Of a stretch of DNA of 64,000 nt, positions 8,295-16,045 are shown one piece after another. Within the stretch, counting starts at the first letter, position 1, and the number at the start of each line of letters is the position of its first letter. Location of the stretch: NCBI GenBank assembly GCA_965246995.1, contig OZ252008.1, forward strand, positions 3,038,001-3,102,000, written 5' to 3'. The position numbers and the translations under genes are program-made. The DNA comes from VXRJ01 sp965246995. Lineage in GTDB: Bacteria > Acidobacteriota > Vicinamibacteria > Vicinamibacterales > UBA8438. Below the pieces are notes generated by a model. It saw only the letters and a list, made by a program, of their open reading frames with translations. It ran no database searches and had not been told where the DNA came from.

Positions 8295-9460
8295 GCGCGC
8301 GTGACTACTACGAAGTGCTCGGCGTCCCTCGCGACGTGGATGAACAGGCGCTCAAGCGCGCCTACCGCCAGCTTGCACTCAAGTACCACCCCGATCGGAA
8401 CCCGAATGACGCGGAGGCAGAAGGCCGTTTCAAGGAGGCTGCCGAGGCTTATGCCGTGCTGGCGGACCCGGAGAAGCGGGCCCGTTACGATCGGTTCGGC
8501 CACGCCGGCGTGCGGGGTTCCGGCAGCGGTGGCTTCGATCCCTCCACATTTGCCGACTTCAACGATATCTTCTCCGGTCTCGGCGACCTGTTCGGCTTCG
8601 GCGATGTCTTCGGCGGCGGCGCACGCCGCCGCCAAGGGCCGATAGTCGGGAGCGACCTGCGGTACGACCTCCGGATTCCGCTTGAGGAGGCGGCGGCGGG
8701 CCACGAAGCGACGCTCCGCATACCGCGCGAGGAAACGTGCGACGACTGTGGCGGATCCGGTGCCGCGCCCGGCACCAGACCGGAGCAATGCGCACAGTGC
8801 GGCGGCCGGGGCCAGGTCCGGTCCCAGCATGGCTTTCTGACAGTGGCACGGCCCTGCCCCCGCTGCGGCGGAAGCGGCCAGGTGATTGCCACTCCCTGCG
8901 CGGCCTGCCGCGCGGGGGGACGGTTGACGCAGGAGCGGACGATAACCGTCAAGGTGCCGTCAGGCGTCGACAGCGGGCAGCGGCTGCGCATCGTCGGCGA
9001 GGGCGAACATGGCCTGCGCGGGGGTCCGCCCGGTGACCTGTACGTCGTGCTCCATGTCGACGACCACCCGGTCTTTCGGCGCGACGGAGCGCACCTGCTC
9101 TGCGCCGTGCCGGCCAGTTTCCCGACGCTCGCGCTCGGCGGCGACGTGACGGTGCCGACGCTGAACGGCGATGCGACGTTGAAGGTTCCGAAGGCGACAC
9201 AGCCGGGCAAGCGGTTCCGCCTGCGCGGCAAGGGCTTGCCACACATGCATGGCCGTGGACAGGGCGACCTGTACGTCGACCTGACGGTGCAGGTGCCAAC
9301 GCGCTTGTCGCACGAACAGAAGCGGCTGATTGAAGCATTGCGCGAGACGTTGCCGGACAACGCCCCACGAGACCCGCGCGGCGACGGTGACACGGATCGG
9401 GACGACGAGCAGGACGCCGACCGCCCCTTCTTCGATCGGGTGAAGGATATCTTTGGCTGA
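8291..9460 (+). CDS. dnaJ: Chaperone protein DnaJ
   Basis: DnaJ delivers substrates to DnaK and stimulates its ATPase. The J domain carries HPD at residues 33-35. A Gly/Phe-rich linker follows. The zinc-binding region has four repeats (CDDCGGSG, CAQCGGRG, CPRCGGSG and CAACRAGG); the last one departs from CxxCxGxG only in its final residues. The C-terminal substrate-binding domains include GLPHMHGRGQGDLYVDLTV. Its ATG overlaps the grpE stop by four bases. The length, 389 residues, is normal. Confidence 0.96.
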   Translation: MSARDYYEVLGVPRDVDEQALKRAYRQLALKYHPDRNPNDAEAEGRFKEAAEAYAVLADPEKRARYDRFGHAGVRGSGSGGFDPSTFADFNDIFSGLGDLFGFGDVFGGGARRRQGPIVGSDLRYDLRIPLEEAAAGHEATLRIPREETCDDCGGSGAAPGTRPEQCAQCGGRGQVRSQHGFLTVARPCPRCGGSGQVIATPCAACRAGGRLTQERTITVKVPSGVDSGQRLRIVGEGEHGLRGGPPGDLYVVLHVDDHPVFRRDGAHLLCAVPASFPTLALGGDVTVPTLNGDATLKVPKATQPGKRFRLRGKGLPHMHGRGQGDLYVDLTVQVPTRLSHEQKRLIEALRETLPDNAPRDPRGDGDTDRDDEQDADRPFFDRVKDIFG

Positions 9461-10388
9461 CACGCCGCCGCCGGACCGCCCGGCGCTCGACGTCCAGCTC
9501 CCCCCCACACCCGCTTCGCTCCGCCACCGCCTCGACGCGCTGCTCGACGACTTCGACCCGTTCGCGGTGGAGGAAACGGGCGGCAGCGCATGCCGCGTGT
9601 ACTTCTTCTCCGCCCGGTCGCGCGATGAAGCGGCGCGCACGATCGCTCGCGCATTTGGAGTGGACGGCGCGGGAGCGACTCCCATTGACATCCCGGACGA
9701 CGGCTGGGCGGAACGGTCGCAGGCAGACCTTCGCGCCGTCCGCATCGATCGCATTGTCGTCGCGCCGCCATGGGACCGGCCGATGCATCACGATGGCTTG
9801 ATCGTCATCGAGATCGAACCGTCGACGGGCTTTGGTACCGGACACCACGCCAGTACGCGTCTCTGCCTGTCACTCATGCAACGGAGGCATGAGGAGATCA
9901 CGGCGGGTCGGCGCGTGATCGACCTCGGTACCGGATCGGGCGTTCTGGCCATCGCCGCTCTCCGACTCGGCGCATGCACCGTCGCCGGCATCGAGCGGGA
10001 CCCGGACGCCTTGCGGAGCGCGCGACAGAACCTCGCGCGGAACGGCATCGAGGAGCATCCCAGCCCGATTCGTCGCGGCCAGCCACAGGATCGTTCGATC
10101 GAGCTGATCCAGACGGACCTGTCGGCGGACTCTGAAGGTTGCCCCCGGATTGGCGATGCCGACGTGGTACTCGCCAACCTGACCGGACCGTTCTTTGCCG
10201 CGCACCCCCAGGCGGTGCTGCAACACGTCGCACCGGGCGGCCTCCTGATCGTCAGCGGTTTCACGGAGGACGAAGCCACGGGGGTCCGTGCTGCGCTGGG
10301 CGACGCGTTGACGCTCGTCGCGTGCGAGACGGAAGACCATTGGGCCGGCTTTGCGCTTCGCGAATCGGGCACAGCCGGTAGGCAATGA
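9453..10388 (+). CDS. prmA: Ribosomal protein L11 methyltransferase PrmA
   Basis: PrmA trimethylates ribosomal protein L11 using S-adenosylmethionine. The SAM-binding motif is VIDLGTGSGVLAIAALRLGA, preceded by EPSTGFGTGHHASTRLCLSLM, which is diagnostic for PrmA, and followed by DVVLANLTGPFFAAH (the NPP-like motif region) and GGLLIVSGFTEDE. The start is TTG at 9453 inside the end of dnaJ, giving an 8-base overlap. It is co-transcribed with rsmE, which begins at the PrmA stop codon. Confidence 0.92.
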   Translation: MADTPPPDRPALDVQLPPTPASLRHRLDALLDDFDPFAVEETGGSACRVYFFSARSRDEAARTIARAFGVDGAGATPIDIPDDGWAERSQADLRAVRIDRIVVAPPWDRPMHHDGLIVIEIEPSTGFGTGHHASTRLCLSLMQRRHEEITAGRRVIDLGTGSGVLAIAALRLGACTVAGIERDPDALRSARQNLARNGIEEHPSPIRRGQPQDRSIELIQTDLSADSEGCPRIGDADVVLANLTGPFFAAHPQAVLQHVAPGGLLIVSGFTEDEATGVRAALGDALTLVACETEDHWAGFALRESGTAGRQ

Positions 10389-11167
10389 CCGTCCGCCGTT
10401 TCTACGCCCCCTTCATTCCAGCCGCGGGTGGCGCGCTACTGCTCCCCCCGGAGGAAGGACGGCATCTCGCACGTGTCCTCCGCCTGCGCGCCGGCGCCGC
10501 GATCCGGGTTTTCGACGGCGGTGGACGCGAACATGACGCGATGGTCGAGCAGGACGACCCGCGCCAGGTCATCGTTCGCGTCGGCAAGGCAATCACGCCG
10601 GTGCCAACGCCGCGCGTCCCAGTGACGCTCGCCGTCACGCTCCTCAAGGGCAGGAAGCTGGATGATGTCGTCCGGGATGCGACGGCGCTCGGCGTCGCTG
10701 CGATTGTTCCCCTCGTCACCCGCCGGACCGGCGCGGCGCCGGCATTGGCGGGTGGGAATCACCTCGCCGCACGATGGCGCGGCGTCGCCATCGCCAGCGC
10801 GAAGCAGTGCGGCAGTGCCGTCGTGCCCCATATCCACGAACCGGCTGCTTACGAAACGTTCCTGACGGACGCATCAGCGGCCGGAGAAGGCGCTCCCCTC
10901 CGGATCATTCTGCTCGAGCCTGCAGCGGAAAATGCGGTGGGCGCCTCCCGGACTGACGTCGCAACCCTCACGTCGCTCCGAGCCGAACCGGCTCCGGCGC
11001 GCGCCGCGGTTGCCGTCGGTCCCGAGGGCGGCTGGACGCCGGATGAGGTGTCGCGCGCCGTCGCGAACGGGTTTCATCCCCTGACTCTGGGGCGCCGCAC
11101 GCTCCGCGCCGACCTCGTCCCCATCGTCGCGCTATCGATCCTCCGCTCCGTCTGGAACGACCTTTGA
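10385..11167 (+). CDS. rsmE: 16S rRNA (uracil-1498-N3)-methyltransferase RsmE
   Basis: A SPOUT-fold methyltransferase that modifies 16S rRNA. The N-terminal PUA-like part has HLARVLRLRAGAAIRVFDGGG; the SPOUT domain has LLKGRKLDDVVRDATALGVAAIVPLVT and the knot sequence AVAVGPEGGWTPDEV followed by LGRRTLRADLVPIVALSIL. The ATG overlaps the prmA TGA (ATGA). 260 residues, slightly longer than the E. coli protein. Confidence 0.94.
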   Translation: MTVRRFYAPFIPAAGGALLLPPEEGRHLARVLRLRAGAAIRVFDGGGREHDAMVEQDDPRQVIVRVGKAITPVPTPRVPVTLAVTLLKGRKLDDVVRDATALGVAAIVPLVTRRTGAAPALAGGNHLAARWRGVAIASAKQCGSAVVPHIHEPAAYETFLTDASAAGEGAPLRIILLEPAAENAVGASRTDVATLTSLRAEPAPARAAVAVGPEGGWTPDEVSRAVANGFHPLTLGRRTLRADLVPIVALSILRSVWNDL

Positions 11168-11195
11168 TCCCGGCGGGGCGGGCGGTACCCCACGC

Positions 11196-11201
11196 TATAC
11201 T
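11196..11201 (+). promoter_or_regulatory. Probable -10 element (TATACT) for the kinase gene
   Basis: TATACT ends 11 bases before the kinase ATG. A transcript starting 6-8 bases downstream would have an almost absent leader, so translation may be leaderless or nearly so. Confidence 0.45.
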
Positions 11202-11212
11202 TCCCGTACCGC

Positions 11213-12241
11213 ATGCTGTTCCGGGGTCAGACACTAGGCAAGTACAAGGTGGTCGCCCCGCTCGGAAGCGGCGGGTTCGGTGCGGTCTATCGCGCGCGCG
11301 ACACCTGGATCGACAAGGACGTCGCGATCAAGGTGCCGCACAAGCAGAACCTGAACTTCACCGAACTCCTGCAGGAACCGCGACTGCTTGCGGCACTTGA
11401 CCATCCCAACATCGTCTCGATCACCACGGCGGAGAAGCAGGACAACATCTTCTTCATCGTGATGGAGTACGTCCCGGGCGACACACTCGAGACGATCATT
11501 GGGGGGAGCGGCGGCCTCGCGCCGGAACGGTCGGCCGACTACGCGGCGCAGATTGCGCGCGCGCTCGAGCACGCGCACGCTCAGGGCGTAATTCACCGCG
11601 ATCTGCGTCCGCCGAACATCCTGGTGTCGAAAAGCGGCGTACTCAAGGTGGCCGACTTCGGCACCTCCCGCTTCCTGGAACTGGCCGCGCACAGCACCAC
11701 GGTGATCGGCAGCCCTCCCTACATGGCGCCGGAGCAGTTCGTGGGTAAGGCAGTCTTCGCATCCGACCTCTACTCGTTCGGGGTCACGTTGTATCAGATG
11801 CTGACCGGCATGCTCCCGTATGACCCACCGCCGCCCAACCAGCTCGACAAGCTGATGAGCGGTGAACTGGTCCGCGCGCCGCGGCTGGACAACCCGGCGG
11901 TCCCCAAGGCACTGAACGACATCGTGATGAAGGCGCTCGCGCCGGACGTCTCCCGTCGCTACCAGCGCGCAACCGACATGCTGCAGGATCTGGAGCTTGC
12001 CGGTCGGCCCGCCGGACAGACAGTGGGGGCGGTCCCCGCAGTCCAGCGGAGGCAGGCGGTAGCGGACGCCGTCAGCACGCCGGACGCCCCAGCCGGGCGG
12101 CCGAAGGAAGCCGGCGGTGTCAGCCGCGCCGCTCGCCGGTCGACGGAGCCGATGCCGAGTGGCCGACGAATCTGTCCTTCCTGCCACCGGCCACTGCACG
12201 CCCGGGCTGTCCACTGCCCCTTCTGTGGCGAGGCGGCCTGA
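11213..12241 (+). CDS. Soluble serine/threonine protein kinase with C-terminal zinc ribbon
   Basis: A Hanks-type kinase domain spans about residues 10-265: glycine loop LGSGGFGAV, ATP-binding Lys40 (VAIK), helix-C Glu55, catalytic loop HRDLRPPN with Asp130, DFG at 148-150 and an APE motif (MAPEQF). The catalytic-loop lysine normally seen in bacterial Ser/Thr kinases (HRDLKP) is Arg132 here, a form better known from Src-type tyrosine kinases. A Pro/Ala linker leads to a C-terminal zinc ribbon, CPSCHRPLHARAVHCPFCG. There is no membrane helix or sensor domain, so it is cytoplasmic. It stands alone between rsmE and a convergent gene; its substrate is unknown. Confidence 0.88.
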   Translation: MLFRGQTLGKYKVVAPLGSGGFGAVYRARDTWIDKDVAIKVPHKQNLNFTELLQEPRLLAALDHPNIVSITTAEKQDNIFFIVMEYVPGDTLETIIGGSGGLAPERSADYAAQIARALEHAHAQGVIHRDLRPPNILVSKSGVLKVADFGTSRFLELAAHSTTVIGSPPYMAPEQFVGKAVFASDLYSFGVTLYQMLTGMLPYDPPPPNQLDKLMSGELVRAPRLDNPAVPKALNDIVMKALAPDVSRRYQRATDMLQDLELAGRPAGQTVGAVPAVQRRQAVADAVSTPDAPAGRPKEAGGVSRAARRSTEPMPSGRRICPSCHRPLHARAVHCPFCGEAA

Positions 12242-12256
12242 CGCTTCAACGCGTCG

Positions 12257-13273
12257 TCACCGCGGCGGTTCGCAGTCCCAGCAGATAACGCCCGGCTCCG
12301 CTACCGGGGCGTCAGGCGTTCCATCCAACGCCCGCGCTCCTCTCAGGATGTTCTCGAGAGCATAGTTGCCCTCGTGGCAGGCGACCTCGTAGGCCAGGCC
12401 GTCCGTCCTTCGCAGCGACACCGCCGCCGTCCATGGACTGACAAAGCGCACCGGATCGTCCACGGTGTACTCGTAATGGATGACGCCGGGGCCTGCGAGC
12501 GTGAATCGCTCGACCAGAGAACGGATGTTCCGGCCCGATCCGACCTGTTGCAAAAGGCCGGCAAAGTTGGTCGTCTCCACTACGAGCGTATCGCCATCCC
12601 AATGCGCCCGGGCGTCTCCCAACCACTGGCGGATCGTGCCATGCGGCCGGTCGGAGAGTGGAACGATGCGCCAGACCCGATTGCTCTCGCCGAAAATCGC
12701 CACATGGTCAGGCGTCTGGAAGATCTGCACGATGCTGTTGTACGGCAGTGGCGCGAGCGGCAGGCCGTGCACCGCGAGGCAGCGGTCGCCCCAGCCGAGA
12801 TCCTCGTGGGAGTCGACCGGCAGATCGGCGCCGAAACCCCGGCGCGTGCTGGCCTCGGCCGCCCCGGCCTCGGTCATGGCGGGAAACCGGCCGTTGGGCG
12901 GATCGATGAGGAGTGACGTCCGGCGATCCTCAACGACCTGGGTGCCGAGATCCATCCAGAAGAGGTTGTAGGCGCCGACGTTCTCTCCCGCCTCCGCCCT
13001 CCGCGCGGGCGCGGCGGCGGCGTTCTGATCGCGTTCCACCGCACCCTGCTCGAGGGCCGCCGCCTCTTCCTCGGTCAGATATGCCTGATCGCCGTACCGT
13101 TCGGGACGCTGCATCGGCGTAATGGTGCTGTAGTCCCAGACGCCTTGCAGATCCGGGTCGCCCCATGGCGTCCGCGGAGCATCCGCCGGCTCGGTGGCCT
13201 GCGCCATCGCGATGACCGGCATCAGCACCAGCAGCGCGACAACTCCGATAGTCAGAGTCACACGATGCTCCAT
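12257..13273 (-). CDS. Secreted protein of the DPDLQGVW family, function unknown
   Basis: A 338-residue exported protein with a signal peptide (MEHRVTLTIGVVALLVLM, cut near AMAQA) followed by TPWGDPDLQGVWDYSTITPMQRPE. This opening is typical of a large uncharacterised family common in Acidobacteriota and related soil or marine bacteria. Later conserved blocks include PLPYNSIVQIFQTPDHVAIFGE, RIVPL..RPHG, WLGDARAHWDGDTLVVETTNF and CHEGNYALENILRGAR. Each block looks structural rather than catalytic. An AGGAGAC ribosome site lies just before the ATG. It is convergent with the kinase gene (15-base gap) and divergent from the hydrolase gene. Confidence 0.75.
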   Translation of the reverse strand: MEHRVTLTIGVVALLVLMPVIAMAQATEPADAPRTPWGDPDLQGVWDYSTITPMQRPERYGDQAYLTEEEAAALEQGAVERDQNAAAAPARRAEAGENVGAYNLFWMDLGTQVVEDRRTSLLIDPPNGRFPAMTEAGAAEASTRRGFGADLPVDSHEDLGWGDRCLAVHGLPLAPLPYNSIVQIFQTPDHVAIFGESNRVWRIVPLSDRPHGTIRQWLGDARAHWDGDTLVVETTNFAGLLQQVGSGRNIRSLVERFTLAGPGVIHYEYTVDDPVRFVSPWTAAVSLRRTDGLAYEVACHEGNYALENILRGARALDGTPDAPVAEPGVICWDCEPPR

Positions 13274-13361
13274 TTGGCAAGTCTCCTCGTCCCGGCGGCC
13301 GGCCTACGTCGGCTCACCCGCCGCCGACACAGATAAGGTCCCTTCCCCGATGGTACACTAG

Positions 13362-13373
13362 GTAAGTATTTAC
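13362..13373. promoter_or_regulatory. Short AT-rich palindrome between divergent genes
   Basis: GTAAGTATTTAC is a palindromic arrangement (GTAA, four bases, TTAC) placed just after a possible -10 (TACACT at 13354) and 28 bases before the hydrolase GTG. It stands out in a GC-rich context and could be an operator, but no regulator gene is close. Confidence 0.3.
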
Positions 13374-13400
13374 TCACTCCTAGATTTTCTGGAGGTTGCC

Positions 13401-14318
13401 GTGTTCAGAGCCTGTCTCCTCTCTGCCCTGATGGCTACCGGTGTTCTGTCCGTCGTAATCACGGCCCAGCCAGACGGCATGCCGCCGTCGCCGCCGTTGC
13501 GGCTGGAGCAACTCGACGACAAGCTCTACGTCCTGCACGGCGGGTGCATGTGCGGCAACACCCTCTTCTACATCGCCGACGGCGGCGTGGTGATGGTCGA
13601 CACCAAGGTCGCAGGACAAAGCGCCGCGATCCTGGACCAACTCCGTGCCATCACCGACAAGCCGCTGACCACCATCATCAACACCCACACGCACTTCGAC
13701 CACACGGGCAGCAACGCCGAATTCGGAGAAGTCGAGCAGATCGTGACCCACGAGAACGCGCGGGCCAGCCTGACGAAACCCAGTTGCGCGCCGGTCACGA
13801 ATTGCGAGGCGTTCAAGGGCGAGAACGAACGATTCCTGCCCAACGTCACGTTCAGCGACACCCGCACGCTGCAAATTGGCGCGGACCGCGTCGAACTTCA
13901 CTACTTCGGACCCGGTCACACGGATGGCGATGCGTGGATCGTGTTTCCCGACATCCGCGTGGCGATGGGCGGAGACCTCTTCGGAGCGAAGGGCGTGCCT
14001 TACATCGACACCGAAAACGGCGGCACCGCGATCGGGTTCGACGAAACGATCGCACGGGCCGTGGCGGGACTCGACGGTAGTGTCGACACCGTCATCTCCG
14101 GGCATGTCGAGGCCTATCCGTGGAACGACCTCGTCCGGTACTCCGAATTCCACCGGCACCTGGAGGACACCGTGCTCGACGGTCTCCAGCGGGGACGCAC
14201 GCCGGCTGACATCGCCGGCGACTACACGCCGCCGGCCCACCTCGAAGATTTTTCGTTCATCGAGCCGTTCGCGACCAACTTCGTGCAGTTGCTGTCCGAA
14301 GAGGCGAGTGCTCCGTAG
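13401..14318 (+). CDS. Secreted metallo-beta-lactamase-fold hydrolase
   Basis: The 305-residue product has a signal peptide ending near ITAQ and a metallo-beta-lactamase fold with the zinc motif HTHFDH, a later His in GPGHTDGD, an Asp in GGDLFGAK and a final His in ISGHVEAY. These supply a two-zinc site, so it is expected to be an active hydrolase in the periplasm. CMCGNTLFYIADGGVVMVDTK precedes the active site. The start GTG has TGGAGG seven bases upstream. It could act on lactones, thioesters or beta-lactams; the sequence does not decide. Confidence 0.85.
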   Translation: MFRACLLSALMATGVLSVVITAQPDGMPPSPPLRLEQLDDKLYVLHGGCMCGNTLFYIADGGVVMVDTKVAGQSAAILDQLRAITDKPLTTIINTHTHFDHTGSNAEFGEVEQIVTHENARASLTKPSCAPVTNCEAFKGENERFLPNVTFSDTRTLQIGADRVELHYFGPGHTDGDAWIVFPDIRVAMGGDLFGAKGVPYIDTENGGTAIGFDETIARAVAGLDGSVDTVISGHVEAYPWNDLVRYSEFHRHLEDTVLDGLQRGRTPADIAGDYTPPAHLEDFSFIEPFATNFVQLLSEEASAP

Positions 14319-14331
14319 CGTGCGCCATTGC

Positions 14332-14482
14332 GCGCCCCGCAGGGGCACGCCAGGAGCCTGCGACAAGAAGTTCTCGCCCCGGCGAAACTTCCAACGCGCC
14401 CCGCAGGGGCACGCCAGGAGCCTGCGACGAGAAGTTTCGCGCCAGCGAAACTTCCAACGCGCCCCGCAGGGGCGCGCGCTTG
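14332..14482. repeat. Tandem double-hairpin repeat, two full units and a partial third
   Basis: Two near-identical units (14332-14395 and 14396-14458) and the start of a third fill most of the 241-base gap between the hydrolase gene and ilvE. Each unit has a GC hairpin (GCGCCCC / GGGGC) and a second stem-loop around GAAGTTTCGC and GCGAAACTTC. The same second stem-loop occurs at 22841-22865. It is a dispersed intergenic palindrome, perhaps acting as an mRNA stabiliser or terminator. Confidence 0.75.
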
Positions 14483-14559
14483 CCAGAACCCGCAACCGCC
14501 CCCTACACTGGAAACAGGGATAACTCGTTCACCACAGGCGAGTTGAAAGCAGTGAAACG

Positions 14560-15534
14560 ATGAGTTTCGGCACCGGCCGCATCTGGATGAACGGGACCCT
14601 GGTCGACTGGAGCGACGCGAAGATCCATATTGGATCGCACATCATCCATTACGGCAGCGGCATCTTCGAAGGGGCGCGCTGCTACGACACGCCGGCGGGC
14701 GCCGCCGTCTTCCGCCTCGATACCCACGTCCGCCGCTTGTACGACTCGGCGAAGATCTACCGGATGGATTACGCCCTGAGCAAGGCCGAGTTCTCAGCAG
14801 CGGTGCTCGACACAATCCGCGCCAACGACTACCGCGCCTGTTACATCCGGCCCCTGATGTACCGAGGCTACGACACGCTCGGCGTCAACCCGTTCAGTTG
14901 CCCGGTAGAGGCCGCCATTCTGGTCTGGGAATGGGGCGCCTACCTGGGGGACGAGGCACTCGAGCACGGCGTGGATGTCCAGGTCAGCTCGTGGGGCCGC
15001 GGCGCTCCGAACCGGTTCCCGTCCCTGTCGAAATGCACGGCCAACTACGCCAACGCGCAGTTGATCAAGATGGAAGCGACGCTCAACGGTTACGCCGAGG
15101 GGATCGCGCTCGACCCGCGCGGTTTCGTCAGTGAGGGCAGCGGCCAGAACATCTTCCTGGTGCGGGACAACATCATCACCACGCCGCCCCTCGCCGATTC
15201 GATCCTGCCTGGCATCACGCGTGACGTGGTCATCACCCTCGCCGCCGACATGGGCTACGAAGTGCGGTACGCAACGCTGCCACGCGAGATGCTCTATATC
15301 GCCGATGAGGTGTTCTTCACCGGTACCGCGGCCGAGATAACGCCGATACGTTCCATCGACAAGATAACCATCGGCAATGGCAGGCCGGGTCCGGTCACCG
15401 CGACAATTCAGGAGCGCTTCTTCGACGTGATCAACGGCCGTATCCCCGACACGCACGGGTGGCTCACGTTCGTCTATAGCGAAGCGGCGCAGCCGGCAGC
15501 CACCGGCACGGCGGCCGGCACTCTCCGCTCCTGA
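14560..15534 (+). CDS. ilvE: Branched-chain amino acid aminotransferase
   Basis: A class IV pyridoxal-phosphate aminotransferase that makes leucine, isoleucine and valine from their 2-oxo acids. The PLP lysine is Lys158 in PSLSKCTANYANAQL. Other family marks are the opening GRIWMNGTLVDWSDAKIHIGSH, HYGSGIFEGARCY, GFVSEGSGQNIFLVRD and the phosphate-binding GTAAEITPI. At 324 residues it is slightly longer than usual because of an Ala-rich tail. It is followed 10 bases later by recX. Confidence 0.93.
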   Translation: MSFGTGRIWMNGTLVDWSDAKIHIGSHIIHYGSGIFEGARCYDTPAGAAVFRLDTHVRRLYDSAKIYRMDYALSKAEFSAAVLDTIRANDYRACYIRPLMYRGYDTLGVNPFSCPVEAAILVWEWGAYLGDEALEHGVDVQVSSWGRGAPNRFPSLSKCTANYANAQLIKMEATLNGYAEGIALDPRGFVSEGSGQNIFLVRDNIITTPPLADSILPGITRDVVITLAADMGYEVRYATLPREMLYIADEVFFTGTAAEITPIRSIDKITIGNGRPGPVTATIQERFFDVINGRIPDTHGWLTFVYSEAAQPAATGTAAGTLRS

Positions 15535-15544
15535 CCCGCCAGCC

Positions 15545-16024
15545 GTGGCCACCTCCGCGTACGCGGCGGCGCTGGCGATGCTGGCACGGCGCGAACTATC
15601 AGCATCACAGCTTGGCGAACGCCTTGTCAAGAAGGGCTACGCGGCGGATGCCGCCGCAGCCGCAGTAGCGCGCCTGCGCGACGAGCGAGCGGTCGACGAC
15701 CGGCGCACCGCCGGCATGATCGCACGCCGCGCCGCGGAAATATCGCACCGCGGGCCGCGCCGCGCGCAGCAGGAGATCGAGGCGGCGGGCATCGCGCCGG
15801 AGGTGGCGCGCGCGGCAGTGGACGAGACCTACGCCGAGGCTGGAGTCGACACCGTGCTGGCGCGTGCGCTCGACCGGCGGCTGACCGGCCCCGTCCGCGA
15901 CCGCGCCCATTTCGAGAAACTCTGCCGCTACCTGATCCGGCAGGGGTTCGAGAGCGGCGCCGCAATCGCTGCCCTGCGCGCCCGCCGTGGTCCTGCCGAC
16001 ACGGACACCGGGGCTTCCCCCTGA
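15545..16024 (+). CDS. recX: Regulatory protein RecX
   Basis: RecX modulates RecA filament formation. The 159-residue, Ala/Arg-rich helical protein has the three-repeat RecX pattern: AAALAMLARRELSASQLGERLVKKG at the N-terminus, then GPRRAQQEIEAAGI and a final HFEKLCRYLIRQGFESGAAIAALR. The start is GTG ten bases after the ilvE stop; alaS starts 21 bases after its end. recA itself is not in the window, though the recX-alaS neighbourhood is common because recA-recX-alaS clusters are widespread. Confidence 0.88.
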   Translation: MATSAYAAALAMLARRELSASQLGERLVKKGYAADAAAAAVARLRDERAVDDRRTAGMIARRAAEISHRGPRRAQQEIEAAGIAPEVARAAVDETYAEAGVDTVLARALDRRLTGPVRDRAHFEKLCRYLIRQGFESGAAIAALRARRGPADTDTGASP

Positions 16025-16045
16025 CACCGTGCGGTCCGACGCCCT

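Noticed and set aside
14332..14482. Possible CRISPR array
   Set aside because: Only two full units in direct contact with no unique spacers, and no cas genes; a tandem hairpin repeat explains it.
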